Assembly: GCF_900129855.1 (NCBI RefSeq)
Contig: NZ_LT670819.1
Coordinates: forward strand, 7,750,001 to 7,814,000
Length of the DNA stretch: 64,000 nt
Direction: 5' to 3'
Source: Streptomyces sp. 3214.6
Lineage (GTDB): Bacteria > Actinomycetota > Actinomycetes > Streptomycetales > Streptomycetaceae
Both the position numbers and the translations under genes were made by a program. Below are positions 43,799-52,291 of the stretch, one piece after another. Under the pieces are notes generated by a model. It saw nothing but the letters and a program-made list of their open reading frames with translations. It was not told the DNA's origin and ran no database searches. The first letter of the stretch is position 1, and each line of letters opens with the position of its first letter.

Positions 43799-45076
43799 TC
43801 AGGCGGCCACACCGTCCCGGCGCAGCGCTGCGATCTCCTCGTCCGTCATCCCCACGGCACGCAGCACTGCATCGGTGTGCTCCCCGAGCGCGGGCACGTC
43901 CCCCATGCGCGCCTCCTCCCCGCCCGGCAGCGTGATCGGGGGCAGCAGCGCCCGCAACGGCCCGACCGGCGTCCCCACCTCCCGCCACCGGTCACGGGCC
44001 GCCAGCTGCGGATGCTCCGCCAGCTCGGGCAGATCCCTCAGGCGTGCGCATGCGATCCCCGCGCCCTCCAGCCGCGCCAGCGCCTCGTCCGTGCCCAGCG
44101 CGGCCAGCGCCGACGCCACCAGCGCGTCCGTGCGATCTCGGTGCGCCACCCGTGCCGCGTTCGTCGCATATGCCGGGTCCGTTCCCAACTCGGGCCGTCC
44201 GACGACCTGTTCCGCCAGCCGCCGCCACTCCCGGTCGTTCTGCACGGACAGCAGCACCCGCCCGCCGTCGGCGGTGAAGTAGGCGTCGTAGGGCGCGATC
44301 ACGGCATGTGCGAGACCGGTGCGGGCCGGGGGAGTGCCCCCGTGCATGGCGTGGTGCAGCGGATGCCCCATCCACTCGGCCAACGCATCCAGCATCGACA
44401 CCTGCACCGGGCCGCCCCGCCCGGTCGTGCCCCGCCGCAGCAGCGCCGCCAGGACGCCCGAGAAGGCGTACATGGCCGCCGCGATGTCCGCCGCCGGGAT
44501 CCCCGCCTTCACCGGCTGCTCGGGCGTCCCGGTCACCGACACCAGCCCCGCCTCGCACTGCACGAGCATGTCGTAGGCCCGCTTGTCCGCGTACGGCCCG
44601 CTCGCCCCGTACCCGGAGATGTCCACGGCGACCAGCCGCGGGTGCGCCGCGCACAGGGTGGCCGCGTCCAGACCGAGGCGGGCCGCCGCCCCCTGCGCGA
44701 GGTTCTGCACGAACACGTCCGCGTCCGCGACCAGCCGCCGTACGACGTCCAGGCCCCGTGGGTCCTTGAGATCCAGGGCGAGGGACTCCTTGCCGCGGTT
44801 GCACCACACGAAGTGCGAGGCGAGACCGCCCGCGGCGGTGTCGTAGCCACGGGCGAAGTCACCGCCGTCGATCCGCTCGACCTTGATCACCCGCGCCCCG
44901 AGATCGGCGAGCTGCCGGGTGGCGAACGGCGCCGCGACGGCCTGCTCGACGGCGACGACGGTGAGGCCCTCCAGGGGCAGCGGCAGGGGAGACGGCTGAG
45001 GAGACGGCTGAGGAGACGGCTGGGGAGACGGCTGGGGAGCGGACGCGGGTGGCGGGAGCTGGTCCATGGGGTCCAT
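43799..45076 (-). CDS. CaiB/BaiF family III CoA-transferase
   Basis: A 425-residue formyl-CoA-transferase-fold protein. The N-terminal segment ~16-30 is a QPSP repeat encoded by four 12-bp units. The domain starts LEGLTVVAVEQAVAAPFATRQLADLGARVIKVE and includes the catalytic Asp in KRAYDMLVQ. It then has SVTGTPEQPVKAGIPAADIAAAMYAFSGVLAAL and closes with GDVPALGEHTDAVLRAVGM. These enzymes move CoA between carboxylic acids without an oxalate-type free intermediate. It is the last gene of a run hmgA-gntR-ISP-caiB with gaps of 26, 26 and 10 bases, so it may serve aromatic amino acid catabolism. The substrate is unknown. Confidence 0.9.
   Translation of the reverse strand: MDPMDQLPPPASAPQPSPQPSPQPSPQPSPLPLPLEGLTVVAVEQAVAAPFATRQLADLGARVIKVERIDGGDFARGYDTAAGGLASHFVWCNRGKESLALDLKDPRGLDVVRRLVADADVFVQNLAQGAAARLGLDAATLCAAHPRLVAVDISGYGASGPYADKRAYDMLVQCEAGLVSVTGTPEQPVKAGIPAADIAAAMYAFSGVLAALLRRGTTGRGGPVQVSMLDALAEWMGHPLHHAMHGGTPPARTGLAHAVIAPYDAYFTADGGRVLLSVQNDREWRRLAEQVVGRPELGTDPAYATNAARVAHRDRTDALVASALAALGTDEALARLEGAGIACARLRDLPELAEHPQLAARDRWREVGTPVGPLRALLPPITLPGGEEARMGDVPALGEHTDAVLRAVGMTDEEIAALRRDGVAA
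44988..45035 (-). repeat. Four 12-bp coding repeats in the CoA-transferase gene
   Basis: Four units of GGAGACGGCTGR in tandem, encoding QPSP on the minus strand near the protein's N-terminus. Confidence 0.9.
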
Positions 45077-45086
45077 GGGGTGGATG

Positions 45087-46259
45087 CTAGATCAGCGCGA
45101 ACTGGCCCTCCGGGCCCTCCTCGTGGTGGTCCAGGACCGTCGCCGGGCGGCGTGCCGAGTCCGCGACCGGCAGCACGCCCGCCGCGCGCAGCTCCGCCGC
45201 CGTGACCGCGTCCGGCTCCGCCGTCTCCAACTCCTCGCGTCGCGCGCCGACGTCCGCCAGCAGCGCCAACACCGTGATGAGCTCCAGGAGTTCGGAGGTC
45301 CACGACTGCTGCCAGGTCGCCGGGCGGATCGCGGCCAGCGTGCCCGGCCCGGCCTCCTGCGCGGTCCGCGCCGTGAACCACCGCTCCAGGACCCGCTCGC
45401 CCGTGTCCGTCTCGAAGTCCCAGGCCTCGGGCGGGACCGGGGAGACCCGGCCCTCGTCCAGGTGGAGGGCCTCCTCGTCGCGGTCGTAGTGCAGGGTGAG
45501 AGGGCGGGCCGGGAGCGGGGCGCGGACGTAGGGGCGGCGGCCGCCGGGCAGCTTGGGGCGCTCGCCGTCCCGGCGCAGCAGCCACAGCGCGCGGTGGCCC
45601 GACTCGACGCCACGTGCCCAGAGTTCGCGGTCCCCGGTGAGCGGGACGGTGAGATCGGGGCGGACGGCGCTCAGGGTCCACGCCAGGAAGTCCACCGGAT
45701 CGGGGGAGTGGCCGAGCCGCCGCCCGAGCCGGTCCAGCAGGCCCGGCGCCAGGTTCGGCTCCCTGCCGCCCGGCCGCCGGTACAGCGGGCGGATGCGGCC
45801 CGGGCGCAGAAGGGGAAGCAGGGAGGTCGCGAGCAGCGGCCACCCGGGGCTCTGGGGCGTCTCGACCACGAACACCTGTGCGTCGTCCGCCACCCGCCAG
45901 AGCTCCGGGCGGGCCGCGTCGATCAGCCGGTGGTCGGGGATGAGCCACTGCTCGTCGAAGGGCGCCGCCAGCACCCGCACGGGCTCCGGGCAGGGGCCGA
46001 AGGCGCGGACGAGCCGCTCCGTGCCGCCGCCGGCCCGGCCCGGGAGCTGCCCGACCGCGGTGTGCAGGGTGCGGGCGCGGGTCGGCTCGAACAGGGTCTC
46101 GCGCTCGTCGCCCTCGGCCTTCACCAGGGTGTCCCAGCGGGCTTTCAGGGACGTCGGATCGGGCGCCGTCGGCCACCCCCGGCCGAGCCGCGGCGGTGCG
46201 ACGGACCACGGCATGAGGTCCGCCAGCGGCGGAGCGTCGTCGTGCGTCACGCGTGGCAT
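45087..46259 (-). CDS. Orphan type ISP restriction-modification C-terminal domain protein
   Basis: A 390-residue protein. I recognise the streptomycete pattern DDAPPLADLMPWSVAPPRLG, PCPEPVRVLAAPFDEQWLIPDHRLID and RPLYRRPGGREPNLAPGL, which is annotated as the C-terminal specificity domain of type ISP restriction-modification enzymes. The helicase, nuclease and methyltransferase modules (no DExH, PD-(D/E)xK or NPPY seen) are absent, so restriction is unlikely from this gene alone. It lies within the hmgA-gntR-caiB run, 26 bases after gntR and 10 before caiB. Its role there is unclear; it may have been reused. Confidence 0.75.
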   Translation of the reverse strand: MPRVTHDDAPPLADLMPWSVAPPRLGRGWPTAPDPTSLKARWDTLVKAEGDERETLFEPTRARTLHTAVGQLPGRAGGGTERLVRAFGPCPEPVRVLAAPFDEQWLIPDHRLIDAARPELWRVADDAQVFVVETPQSPGWPLLATSLLPLLRPGRIRPLYRRPGGREPNLAPGLLDRLGRRLGHSPDPVDFLAWTLSAVRPDLTVPLTGDRELWARGVESGHRALWLLRRDGERPKLPGGRRPYVRAPLPARPLTLHYDRDEEALHLDEGRVSPVPPEAWDFETDTGERVLERWFTARTAQEAGPGTLAAIRPATWQQSWTSELLELITVLALLADVGARREELETAEPDAVTAAELRAAGVLPVADSARRPATVLDHHEEGPEGQFALI

Positions 46260-46285
46260 GGTACGACGGCTCCCCGGAGGGCGGG

Positions 46286-47035
46286 TCACGTCGCGTCGAG
46301 GGTGACCGTGAAGGAGAAACGGTCGCCGCGGTAGTGGATGACGGCCGCGTCCAGGACCCGCCCCGCCGCGTCGTAAGTGACGCCCGTGTAGTGCAGGATC
46401 GGGCTCAGCAGCGGGACCCGCAGCAGCCGGGCGGTCTCCGGGTCCGCGAGCCGGGCCTCGACCGTGTCCGTGATCCGGCTGATGTCCGCGCCCACGACGT
46501 CCCGCAGCACCTTCGTCATGGGCCAGCGGACCAGGTCGTCGGGGTCGATGCGGTCGGCGAGTTCGGGACGGACGTAGTTGCGGGCGTGGTTGGTGGGCTC
46601 GCCGGTCTCCTCGTCGCTTCTGAGGCGGTGATAGGTCGCCACCTCGGCGAGGTCCGGGAAATGCTCGGCGACCTCGGCGGGGACGGCCGCGCGGCCGTGC
46701 GCGAGGAGCTGCGTGGCCATGCCGGACTGCTGGGCCACGATCGCGTCGACCGAGCCGAGCAGCCGGACCGGGGCGCCGCGCTGCGCGGTCGGCTCGATGA
46801 ACGTGCCGCGCCGCCGGTGCCGGGTGATCAGTCCTTCGGCCTCCAGTTCCTTCAGCGCCTGCCGCATGGTCAGCACGCTCACCCCGTAGTGCCCCGCCAA
46901 CTGCTCCTCGGTGGGCAGCCGGAGCGGATCCCGGGGCGAGCGGCCGAGTATCGAGGCGCGCAGCGACTGCGACACCTGGTACCAGAGCGGCAGCTTGCGG
47001 GTGAGGACGATCGAGTCCGGGGCGAAGGAGGTCAC
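46286..47035 (-). CDS. GntR-family regulator, HutC/UTRA type
   Basis: A 249-residue regulator. The winged helix is at ~15-80 (WYQVSQSLRASILGRSP; LPTEEQLAGHYGVSVLTMRQALKELEAEGLI) and the UTRA effector domain at ~95-245 (LLAHGRAAVPAEV...YVRPELADRIDPDDLV...VLDAAVIHYRGDRFSF). HutC-type proteins sense small acids. It sits 26 bases after hmgA on the same strand, so it probably regulates homogentisate catabolism, with the dyad in the hmgA promoter as a candidate site. The effector is unknown; homogentisate or a downstream acid is a reasonable guess. Confidence 0.9.
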   Translation of the reverse strand: MTSFAPDSIVLTRKLPLWYQVSQSLRASILGRSPRDPLRLPTEEQLAGHYGVSVLTMRQALKELEAEGLITRHRRRGTFIEPTAQRGAPVRLLGSVDAIVAQQSGMATQLLAHGRAAVPAEVAEHFPDLAEVATYHRLRSDEETGEPTNHARNYVRPELADRIDPDDLVRWPMTKVLRDVVGADISRITDTVEARLADPETARLLRVPLLSPILHYTGVTYDAAGRVLDAAVIHYRGDRFSFTVTLDAT

Positions 47036-47061
47036 GGGCTATCCGTACCGGTCGGCACCGT

Positions 47062-48402
47062 TCAGTGCAATGTGCTGTCGGACGGACGGAAGTGGCGTTC
47101 GAGGCCCTGCCAGACGTCGTCGTAGCACGGTTGCAGATGGTCCGCACGGGCCGCCTGCGGGGTGAGGGTGAGCGGCCAGCGCGTCTCGAACATGAACGCC
47201 AGCCCGTCGTCGATCTTCTGCGGCTTCAGCTCGGCGGTGCTCGCCCGGTCGAACGTCTCCCGGTCCGGGCCGTGCGCCGACATCATGTTGTGCAGCGAGC
47301 CGCCGCCCGGCACGAAGCCTCCCTTTCCGGCCGTCTTGGCGTCGTACGCGCCCTCGATCAGGCCCATGTACTCGCTCATCACGTTCCGGTGGAAGTACGG
47401 CGGCCGGAAGGTGTCCTCGCCGACCAGCCAGCGGGGGGCGAAGACCACGAAGTCCACGCCGGCGAGGCCGGGGGTGTCGGACGGGGACGTCAGCACCGTG
47501 AAGATCGACGGGTCGGGGTGGTCGTGCGAGATGGACCCGATGACGTTGAAGCGGCGCAGGTCGTACACGTACGGCACATGGGTGCCGTGCCAGGCGACGA
47601 CATCGAGCGGGGAGTGGCCGTAGGTCGCGCCCCAGAGGTGGCCGCAGAACTTGTTGACGACCTCCACCGGGCCCTCGACGTCCTCGTACGCGGCGACGGG
47701 CGCCCGGAAGTCGCGAGCGTTCGCGAGGCCGTTGGCGCCGATCGGGCCGAGGTCGGGGAGGCGGAACGGGGCGCCGTAGTTCTCGCAGACGTAACCGCGC
47801 GCCGAGGCGTCCAGGAGGTCGACGCGGAAGCGGACCCCGCGCGGGATCAGCGCCACCTCGCCGGGCTCGGCGTGCAGCAGCCCGAACTCCGTGCGCAGCA
47901 GCAGCCCGCCCCGCTCGGGGACGATCAGCAGCTCGCCGTCGGCGTCGCTGAAGACGCGGTCCATCGAGGCGTTCGCGTGGTACAGGTGCACGGCCATGCC
48001 GGTGCGCTGGGCGGCGTCGCCGTTGCCGCCGAGGGTCCACATTCCGGCCAGGAAGTCCGTGCCGGCGGACGGCTCGGGCAGGGGATCCCAGCGCAGCCGG
48101 TTCGGGTCGGGGACCGTCTGCGTGAACGGCCCGGTGCGCAGCGCGCCGTCGCCGAGCTGGGCGAACGCCGGGTGCGCGGCCGACGGGCGGATCCGGTAGA
48201 GCCAGGACCGGCGGTTGTGGGCGCGCGGCTCGGTGAACGCGGTGCCGCTGAGCTGCTCCGCGTACAGGCCGAGGGGGGCGCGCTGCGGCGAGTTGCGGCC
48301 CTCGGGCAGGGCGCCGGGGGCGGCCTCGGAGACGTGCTCGTTGCCGAACCCGCAGAGGTAGGTCAGCCCCTCGGCCGTCTTGCGTGCGTCCCCGCTGCTC
48401 AT
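47062..48402 (-). CDS. hmgA: Homogentisate 1,2-dioxygenase
   Basis: A full-length 446-residue HmgA. The N-terminus LTYLCGFGNEHVSEA and RRSWLYRIRPSA are typical. The iron ligands lie in PPYFHRNVMSEYMG (His, Glu) and in the following GGSLHNMMSAHGPD (His). It opens the ring of homogentisate to maleylacetoacetate in tyrosine/phenylalanine breakdown. It is the first gene of a run with a GntR regulator, the ISP domain protein and a CoA-transferase. The remaining pathway genes (isomerase, fumarylacetoacetase) are not in the window. Confidence 0.96.
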   Translation of the reverse strand: MSSGDARKTAEGLTYLCGFGNEHVSEAAPGALPEGRNSPQRAPLGLYAEQLSGTAFTEPRAHNRRSWLYRIRPSAAHPAFAQLGDGALRTGPFTQTVPDPNRLRWDPLPEPSAGTDFLAGMWTLGGNGDAAQRTGMAVHLYHANASMDRVFSDADGELLIVPERGGLLLRTEFGLLHAEPGEVALIPRGVRFRVDLLDASARGYVCENYGAPFRLPDLGPIGANGLANARDFRAPVAAYEDVEGPVEVVNKFCGHLWGATYGHSPLDVVAWHGTHVPYVYDLRRFNVIGSISHDHPDPSIFTVLTSPSDTPGLAGVDFVVFAPRWLVGEDTFRPPYFHRNVMSEYMGLIEGAYDAKTAGKGGFVPGGGSLHNMMSAHGPDRETFDRASTAELKPQKIDDGLAFMFETRWPLTLTPQAARADHLQPCYDDVWQGLERHFRPSDSTLH

Positions 48403-48425
48403 CGTCGCTCCCTTGCGCGCTGATT

Positions 48426-48443
48426 CCTATGCATCACCGTAGG
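48426..48443 (-). promoter_or_regulatory. hmgA promoter with CCTA-N10-TAGG dyad
   Basis: On the minus strand CCTACGGTGATGCATAGG runs into AATC, giving a TAGGAAT-type -10 about 20 bases before the hmgA start. The dyad overlaps the -10 and is a candidate operator for the GntR regulator encoded downstream. Confidence 0.4.
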
Positions 48444-48572
48444 ATTGCGTTTTCAGGGATGCAAGGGGGCCGCCGGTCATCCTCCGATCCTCCTCGGGTC
48501 CTCCTCTTGGAGGACGATCACGGCACGGCCAGAACCAGACTCCAGGGGGATCCGCGTGTCGGACCGGTGCTC

Positions 48573-48585
48573 TAGTGTCCCGAGC
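48573..48585 (+). promoter_or_regulatory. -10 element TAGTGT of a leaderless transcript
   Basis: TAGTGT (48573-48578) lies seven bases before ATG 48586 and no ribosome site is present. Confidence 0.55.
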
Positions 48586-49158
48586 ATGTCGTGGACGCGT
48601 GCCCTCCCCGCCGCGCTCGCGGTCTGTGTCCTGCTGCTGACCGGATCCGTGGGCTGCGGCTCCAGTGGTACCCACGGGCAGGGGACCGTGGCGTCGCCCT
48701 CGCCCGTGGGCAAGGTGCTGGACCACACGGACGACGACGGGCGCCACTACCGCGAGGTCGCGAAGAAGGGGGCGCCCGAGGTCGGCGTGGAGGTCCAACC
48801 GGACGCCGACGGCGGCTGGGACGTGCGCCTGAAACTGGCCCATTTCCGCTTCTCGCCCGCAGGGGCGCCGCAGAAGGCGGCCACCGGCCGCGGCATCGCC
48901 CGGCTCTACGTCGACGACCGGCAGATCGCCGACCTGCGGGGCCCGGCGTACCGCATCCCGGCCGGCTTCCTCCCGCACGGCACGCACGAGGTCACCGCCC
49001 GCCTCTACGCGGACGACGGCACGGTGTGGGCGGTGGACGGCAAGCCGGTGCAGGCCACGGCGGACGTCACGGAGTCGCAGCCGTCGCCCGCCGGGTCCCC
49101 GAGCGGATCGCCGACCGGATCGGCGACCGGGTCCCGGACCGGATCGCCGTCGCCGTGA
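48586..49158 (+). CDS. Putative lipoprotein of unknown function
   Basis: A 190-residue exported protein. The signal peptide has core LPAALAVCVLLLTG and a lipobox-like SVGC (Cys ~25; the -3 residue is Ser rather than Leu, so it is not ideal). The mature part is a small beta-rich domain (VGVEVQPDADGGWDVRLKL, FRFSP, then HEVTARLYADDGTVWA) followed by a Gly-Ser-Thr-Pro repeat tail. The middle part is reminiscent of copper-protein/immunoglobulin-like surface domains, but I cannot assign it. The start follows a leaderless -10. It is divergent from hmgA, with 183 bases between the two starts. Confidence 0.75.
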   Translation: MSWTRALPAALAVCVLLLTGSVGCGSSGTHGQGTVASPSPVGKVLDHTDDDGRHYREVAKKGAPEVGVEVQPDADGGWDVRLKLAHFRFSPAGAPQKAATGRGIARLYVDDRQIADLRGPAYRIPAGFLPHGTHEVTARLYADDGTVWAVDGKPVQATADVTESQPSPAGSPSGSPTGSATGSRTGSPSP

Positions 49159-49222
49159 GTGCATCAGGCATCTTTCTCCGTACCCGGGGGCGAGGTTCAC
49201 CAGGCAGCGGCGGAAAGGCATC

Positions 49223-49843
49223 ATGAAGTCCGTGCCCCAAGCGACATCGCTTCGTCGTGCGCCCGTGCAGCGGCGCAGCGCCGAACGGCTGACCAGAATC
49301 CTCGACGCCTGCGCCGACCTGCTGGACGAGGTCGGCTACGACGCCCTGAGCACCCGCGCCGTCGCCGAGCGCGCCGGTGTCCCCATCGGCTCCGTCTACC
49401 GCTTCTTCGGCAACAAGCGGCAGATGGCCGACGCGCTCGCGCAGCGCAACCTGGAGCGCTACTCCGAGCGCGTCACCGACCGCCTGAAGGGGGCCGGGAG
49501 CGGGGCGGACTGGCGGGCCGCGATGGACGCCGTGCTGGACGAGTACCTGGCCATGAAGCGCACCGCGCCCGGCTTCTCCCTCGTCGACTTCGGCAACCAG
49601 ATCCCGGTCGGCGCCCGGCACGCCGAACCCAACCACCGGGTCGCCGACCGCCTCACCGAGCTGCTCTCCGGCTACCTCGGCCGCGAGGTGGACGACGATC
49701 TGCGCCGCACCTTCCTGATCGCCGTGGAGGCCGCGGACACCCTCGTCCACCTGGCCTTCCGGGTGGATCCGGAGGGTGACACGAAGGTGATCGACGAGAC
49801 GCGGGAGCTGCTGCGGGCGTATCTGGCGCGGACGCTGGACTGA
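49223..49843 (+). CDS. TetR-family regulator (SCO1712-like)
   Basis: A 206-residue TetR protein. The HTH is near residues 25-65 (RILDACADLLDEVGYDALSTRAVAERAGVPIGSVYRFFGNKRQM, typical TFR signature; named only in outline). The C-terminal ligand domain includes FSLVDFGNQIPVG. Position and sequence suggest the S. coelicolor SCO1712 orthologue, reported as affecting antibiotic production (recalled). A near-perfect palindrome 30 bases after its stop, at the promoter of the molybdopterin enzyme gene, is a likely binding site. CGGCGGAAAGG precedes the ATG. Confidence 0.88.
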   Translation: MKSVPQATSLRRAPVQRRSAERLTRILDACADLLDEVGYDALSTRAVAERAGVPIGSVYRFFGNKRQMADALAQRNLERYSERVTDRLKGAGSGADWRAAMDAVLDEYLAMKRTAPGFSLVDFGNQIPVGARHAEPNHRVADRLTELLSGYLGREVDDDLRRTFLIAVEAADTLVHLAFRVDPEGDTKVIDETRELLRAYLARTLD

Positions 49844-49872
49844 CGGACGCGGCCGACCCCCTCCCCCTCGTT

Positions 49873-49888
49873 CATACCGGTCGGTATG
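49873..49888. promoter_or_regulatory. Palindrome CATACCG-GT-CGGTATG, probable TetR operator
   Basis: Perfect 7-bp arms around GT, overlapping TATGCT (49885-49890), a possible -10 of the molybdopterin oxidoreductase gene. It sits directly downstream of a tetR gene. Confidence 0.65.
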
Positions 49889-49926
49889 CTCACCGGGAGA
49901 AGGCAACGCCGCCCCCAGGAGGACCC

Positions 49927-52167
49927 GTGTCCCGCACCGCCCTGCGAATCTGTCCCCTGTGCGAGGCCACCTGCGGGCTGACCCTCACCATCGAGGGGAC
50001 GACGGTCACCGGCGCCCGCGGCGACCGGGAGGACGTCTTCAGCAAGGGTTTCATCTGCCCCAAGGGCGCCTCCTTCGGCGCCGTCGACAGCGACCCCGAC
50101 CGGCTGCGGACACCCCTCGTACGCCGGGACGGGGAGCTGCGCGAGGCCACCTGGGAGGAGGCCTTCGACGCGGTCGCCGCCGGGATCCGCCCGGTGGTCG
50201 AACGCTACGGGCCGAACTCCGTCGGCATCGTTCTCGGCAACCCCAACGTGCACACCATGGCCGGCGCGCTCTACCCGCCCGTCCTGATCGCGGGCCTCGG
50301 CACCCGCAGCCTCTTCACCGCCTCCACCGTCGACCAGATGCCCAAGCACGTCTCCAGCGGCCTGCTCTTCGGCGACGCGAACGCGATCCCGGTGCCGGAC
50401 CTCGACCACACCGACCACCTCCTGCTCATCGGCGCCAACCCCCTGGAATCCAACGGGAGTCTGTGCACCGCCCCCGACTTCCCCGGCAAACTCAAGGCGC
50501 TCAAGGCCCGCGGCGGCACCCTCACCGTCATCGACCCGCGCCGCACCCGCACCGCGAAGCTCGCCGACCGCCACATCGAGATCCGGCCGGGCACGGACGC
50601 ACTGCTCCTCGCCGCCATGGCACAGGTGCTGTTCGAGGAACTCCTCGTCGCCCCCGGCGAGTTGACCCCGCACCTCGAAGGCCTCGACGAACTCGCCGAA
50701 TCCGTACGGGAGTTCACTCCCGAAGCGGTCGCGGGCGCCTGCGACGTGGAGGCCCCGCTCATCCGCGCCCTCGCCCGCGAACTCGCCGCCGCACCCACCG
50801 CCGCCGTCTACGGCCGCATCGGCAGCTGCACGGTCCCGTACGGCACCCTCGCCAGCTGGCTCGTCGACGTCCTCAACATCCTCACCGGCAACCTGGACCG
50901 GCCCGGCGGCGCGCTCTTCCCGCAGGCCGCCACCGACCGCACCCCCCGCCCGGCCGGGCCCGGCCACGGCTTCCAGCTCGCGCGCTGGCACTCCCGGGTC
51001 AGCCGGCACCCCGAGGCGAAGGGCGAGTTGCCGCTGTCCGCGCTCGCCGAGGAGATCGACACTGCGACCGAGGAGGGCGAGCCGATCCGAGCGCTCGTCG
51101 CGGTCGCCGCCAACCCCGTGCTGTCCGCCCCGGACGGCGACCGGCTCGACAAGGCGCTCGACTCCCTCGACTTCATGGTCAGCGTCGACCCGTACCTGAA
51201 CGAGACCTCGCGCCACGCCGACGTCGTGCTGCCCCCGCCGCCGCCCTCGCAGAGCCCGCACCACGACTTCGCCTTCAACACCCTCGCCGTACGCAACCAG
51301 GTCCGCTACAACCGCCCGGCCGTCCCGCTGGAGCCCGGCCGGATGGCCGAGACCGAGATCCTCGCCCGGCTGACCCTGGCCGCCACCGGCATGCACGGCG
51401 CCGACCCGGCCGCCGTCGACGACCTGGTCATCGGCCAGACCCTCGGCAAGGCCGTCAAGGAAGCACACTCACCCGTGCACGGCCGCGACCCACGGGAACT
51501 CGCCGCCCTGCTCACCGGCGTCAGCGGCCCCGAGCGCCGCCTCGACATGATGCTGCGCCTCGGCCCCTACGGCGACGGCTTCGGCGCCCGCCCCGACGGC
51601 CTGAGCCTCGCCGAACTGCTGGAGCACCCGCACGGCATCGACCTCGGACCGCTTCAGCCCCGGCTGCCGCAGCCGCTGAAGACGCCCAGCGGACGCATCG
51701 AGCTGCTCCCGCAGCCGATCGTCGACGATCTCCCGCGCCTGCGCGAGGGTCTGCGGTGGCGGCCGGACGGGCTCGTCCTCGTCGGGCGGCGCCATCTGCG
51801 GTCCAACAACAGCTGGATGCACAACGTCCCCGCCCTCACCGGCGGCACCAACCGCTGCACCCTGCACATCCATCCCGAGGACGCCGAGCGGCTGGGCGTC
51901 GAGAACGGCTCCCGGGTGCGGGTGAAGGGCGCCGGGGGCGAGGTGGTCGCGCCCGCCGAGGTCACCGACGGCGTGCGGCGGGGTGTGGTGAGCCTCCCGC
52001 ACGGCTGGGGCCACGACCGGCCCGGCACCCGGCTGAGCCATGCCGCCGCCGACCCCGGAGTCAACGTCAACCAGCTCCTCGACGGCACTCTCCTGGACCC
52101 GCTGTCGGGCAACGCGGTCCTCAACGGTGTGCCCATCGAGGTCTCGGCGATCATCACAAAGCCGTGA
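49927..52167 (+). CDS. Molybdopterin-dependent oxidoreductase, formate-dehydrogenase/nitrate-reductase-like
   Basis: A 746-residue soluble enzyme from GTG 49927, five bases after GGAGGA. The N-terminal [4Fe-4S] site is C9-x2-C12-x3-C16-x27-C44 (ICPLCEATCG ... ICPKG). The bis-MGD core follows (LDHTDHLLLIGANPLESNG, LTVIDPRRTRTAKLAD, ILTGNLDRPGGALFP) and the C-terminal domain has SNNSWMHNVPALTGG and SLPHGWGHDRPG. The position that would supply the metal ligand reads KHVSSG, suggesting Ser rather than Cys/Sec. Its substrate is unknown. It has no signal peptide, so it is cytoplasmic. It is probably controlled by the adjacent TetR. Confidence 0.9.
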   Translation: MSRTALRICPLCEATCGLTLTIEGTTVTGARGDREDVFSKGFICPKGASFGAVDSDPDRLRTPLVRRDGELREATWEEAFDAVAAGIRPVVERYGPNSVGIVLGNPNVHTMAGALYPPVLIAGLGTRSLFTASTVDQMPKHVSSGLLFGDANAIPVPDLDHTDHLLLIGANPLESNGSLCTAPDFPGKLKALKARGGTLTVIDPRRTRTAKLADRHIEIRPGTDALLLAAMAQVLFEELLVAPGELTPHLEGLDELAESVREFTPEAVAGACDVEAPLIRALARELAAAPTAAVYGRIGSCTVPYGTLASWLVDVLNILTGNLDRPGGALFPQAATDRTPRPAGPGHGFQLARWHSRVSRHPEAKGELPLSALAEEIDTATEEGEPIRALVAVAANPVLSAPDGDRLDKALDSLDFMVSVDPYLNETSRHADVVLPPPPPSQSPHHDFAFNTLAVRNQVRYNRPAVPLEPGRMAETEILARLTLAATGMHGADPAAVDDLVIGQTLGKAVKEAHSPVHGRDPRELAALLTGVSGPERRLDMMLRLGPYGDGFGARPDGLSLAELLEHPHGIDLGPLQPRLPQPLKTPSGRIELLPQPIVDDLPRLREGLRWRPDGLVLVGRRHLRSNNSWMHNVPALTGGTNRCTLHIHPEDAERLGVENGSRVRVKGAGGEVVAPAEVTDGVRRGVVSLPHGWGHDRPGTRLSHAAADPGVNVNQLLDGTLLDPLSGNAVLNGVPIEVSAIITKP

Positions 52168-52204
52168 CCTGGAGTTTTGCGCTTATTGCTCGCGCATCAA
52201 CGTC

Positions 52205-52234
52205 TTGTTAACACCGTTTGAACAGACCTAACGT
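52205..52234 (+). promoter_or_regulatory. CitMHS promoter TTGTTA / TAACGT
   Basis: TTGTTA (52205-52210), an 18-base spacer and TAACGT (52229-52234). The -10 forms part of the left arm of an inverted repeat that recurs just before the gene. Confidence 0.5.
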
Positions 52235-52283
52235 CAACGCACCGCCGACCCCCAGGTGGGATGTTCAAGGGCGAACGTTAGGT
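52226..52283. repeat. Inverted repeat ACCTAACGT ... ACGTTAGGT before the CitMHS gene
   Basis: Perfect 9-bp arms at 52226-52234 and 52275-52283, 40 bases apart. The left arm covers the -10; the right arm lies where a ribosome site would be expected, eight bases before ATG 52292. Confidence 0.85.
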
Positions 52284-52291
52284 ATCCACTC

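Noticed and set aside
45087..47147. A 686-codon frame joining the ISP domain with upstream sequence
   Set aside because: Its first ~296 codons are a shadow of gntR; the ISP protein has its own ATG at 46259 and a ribosome site.
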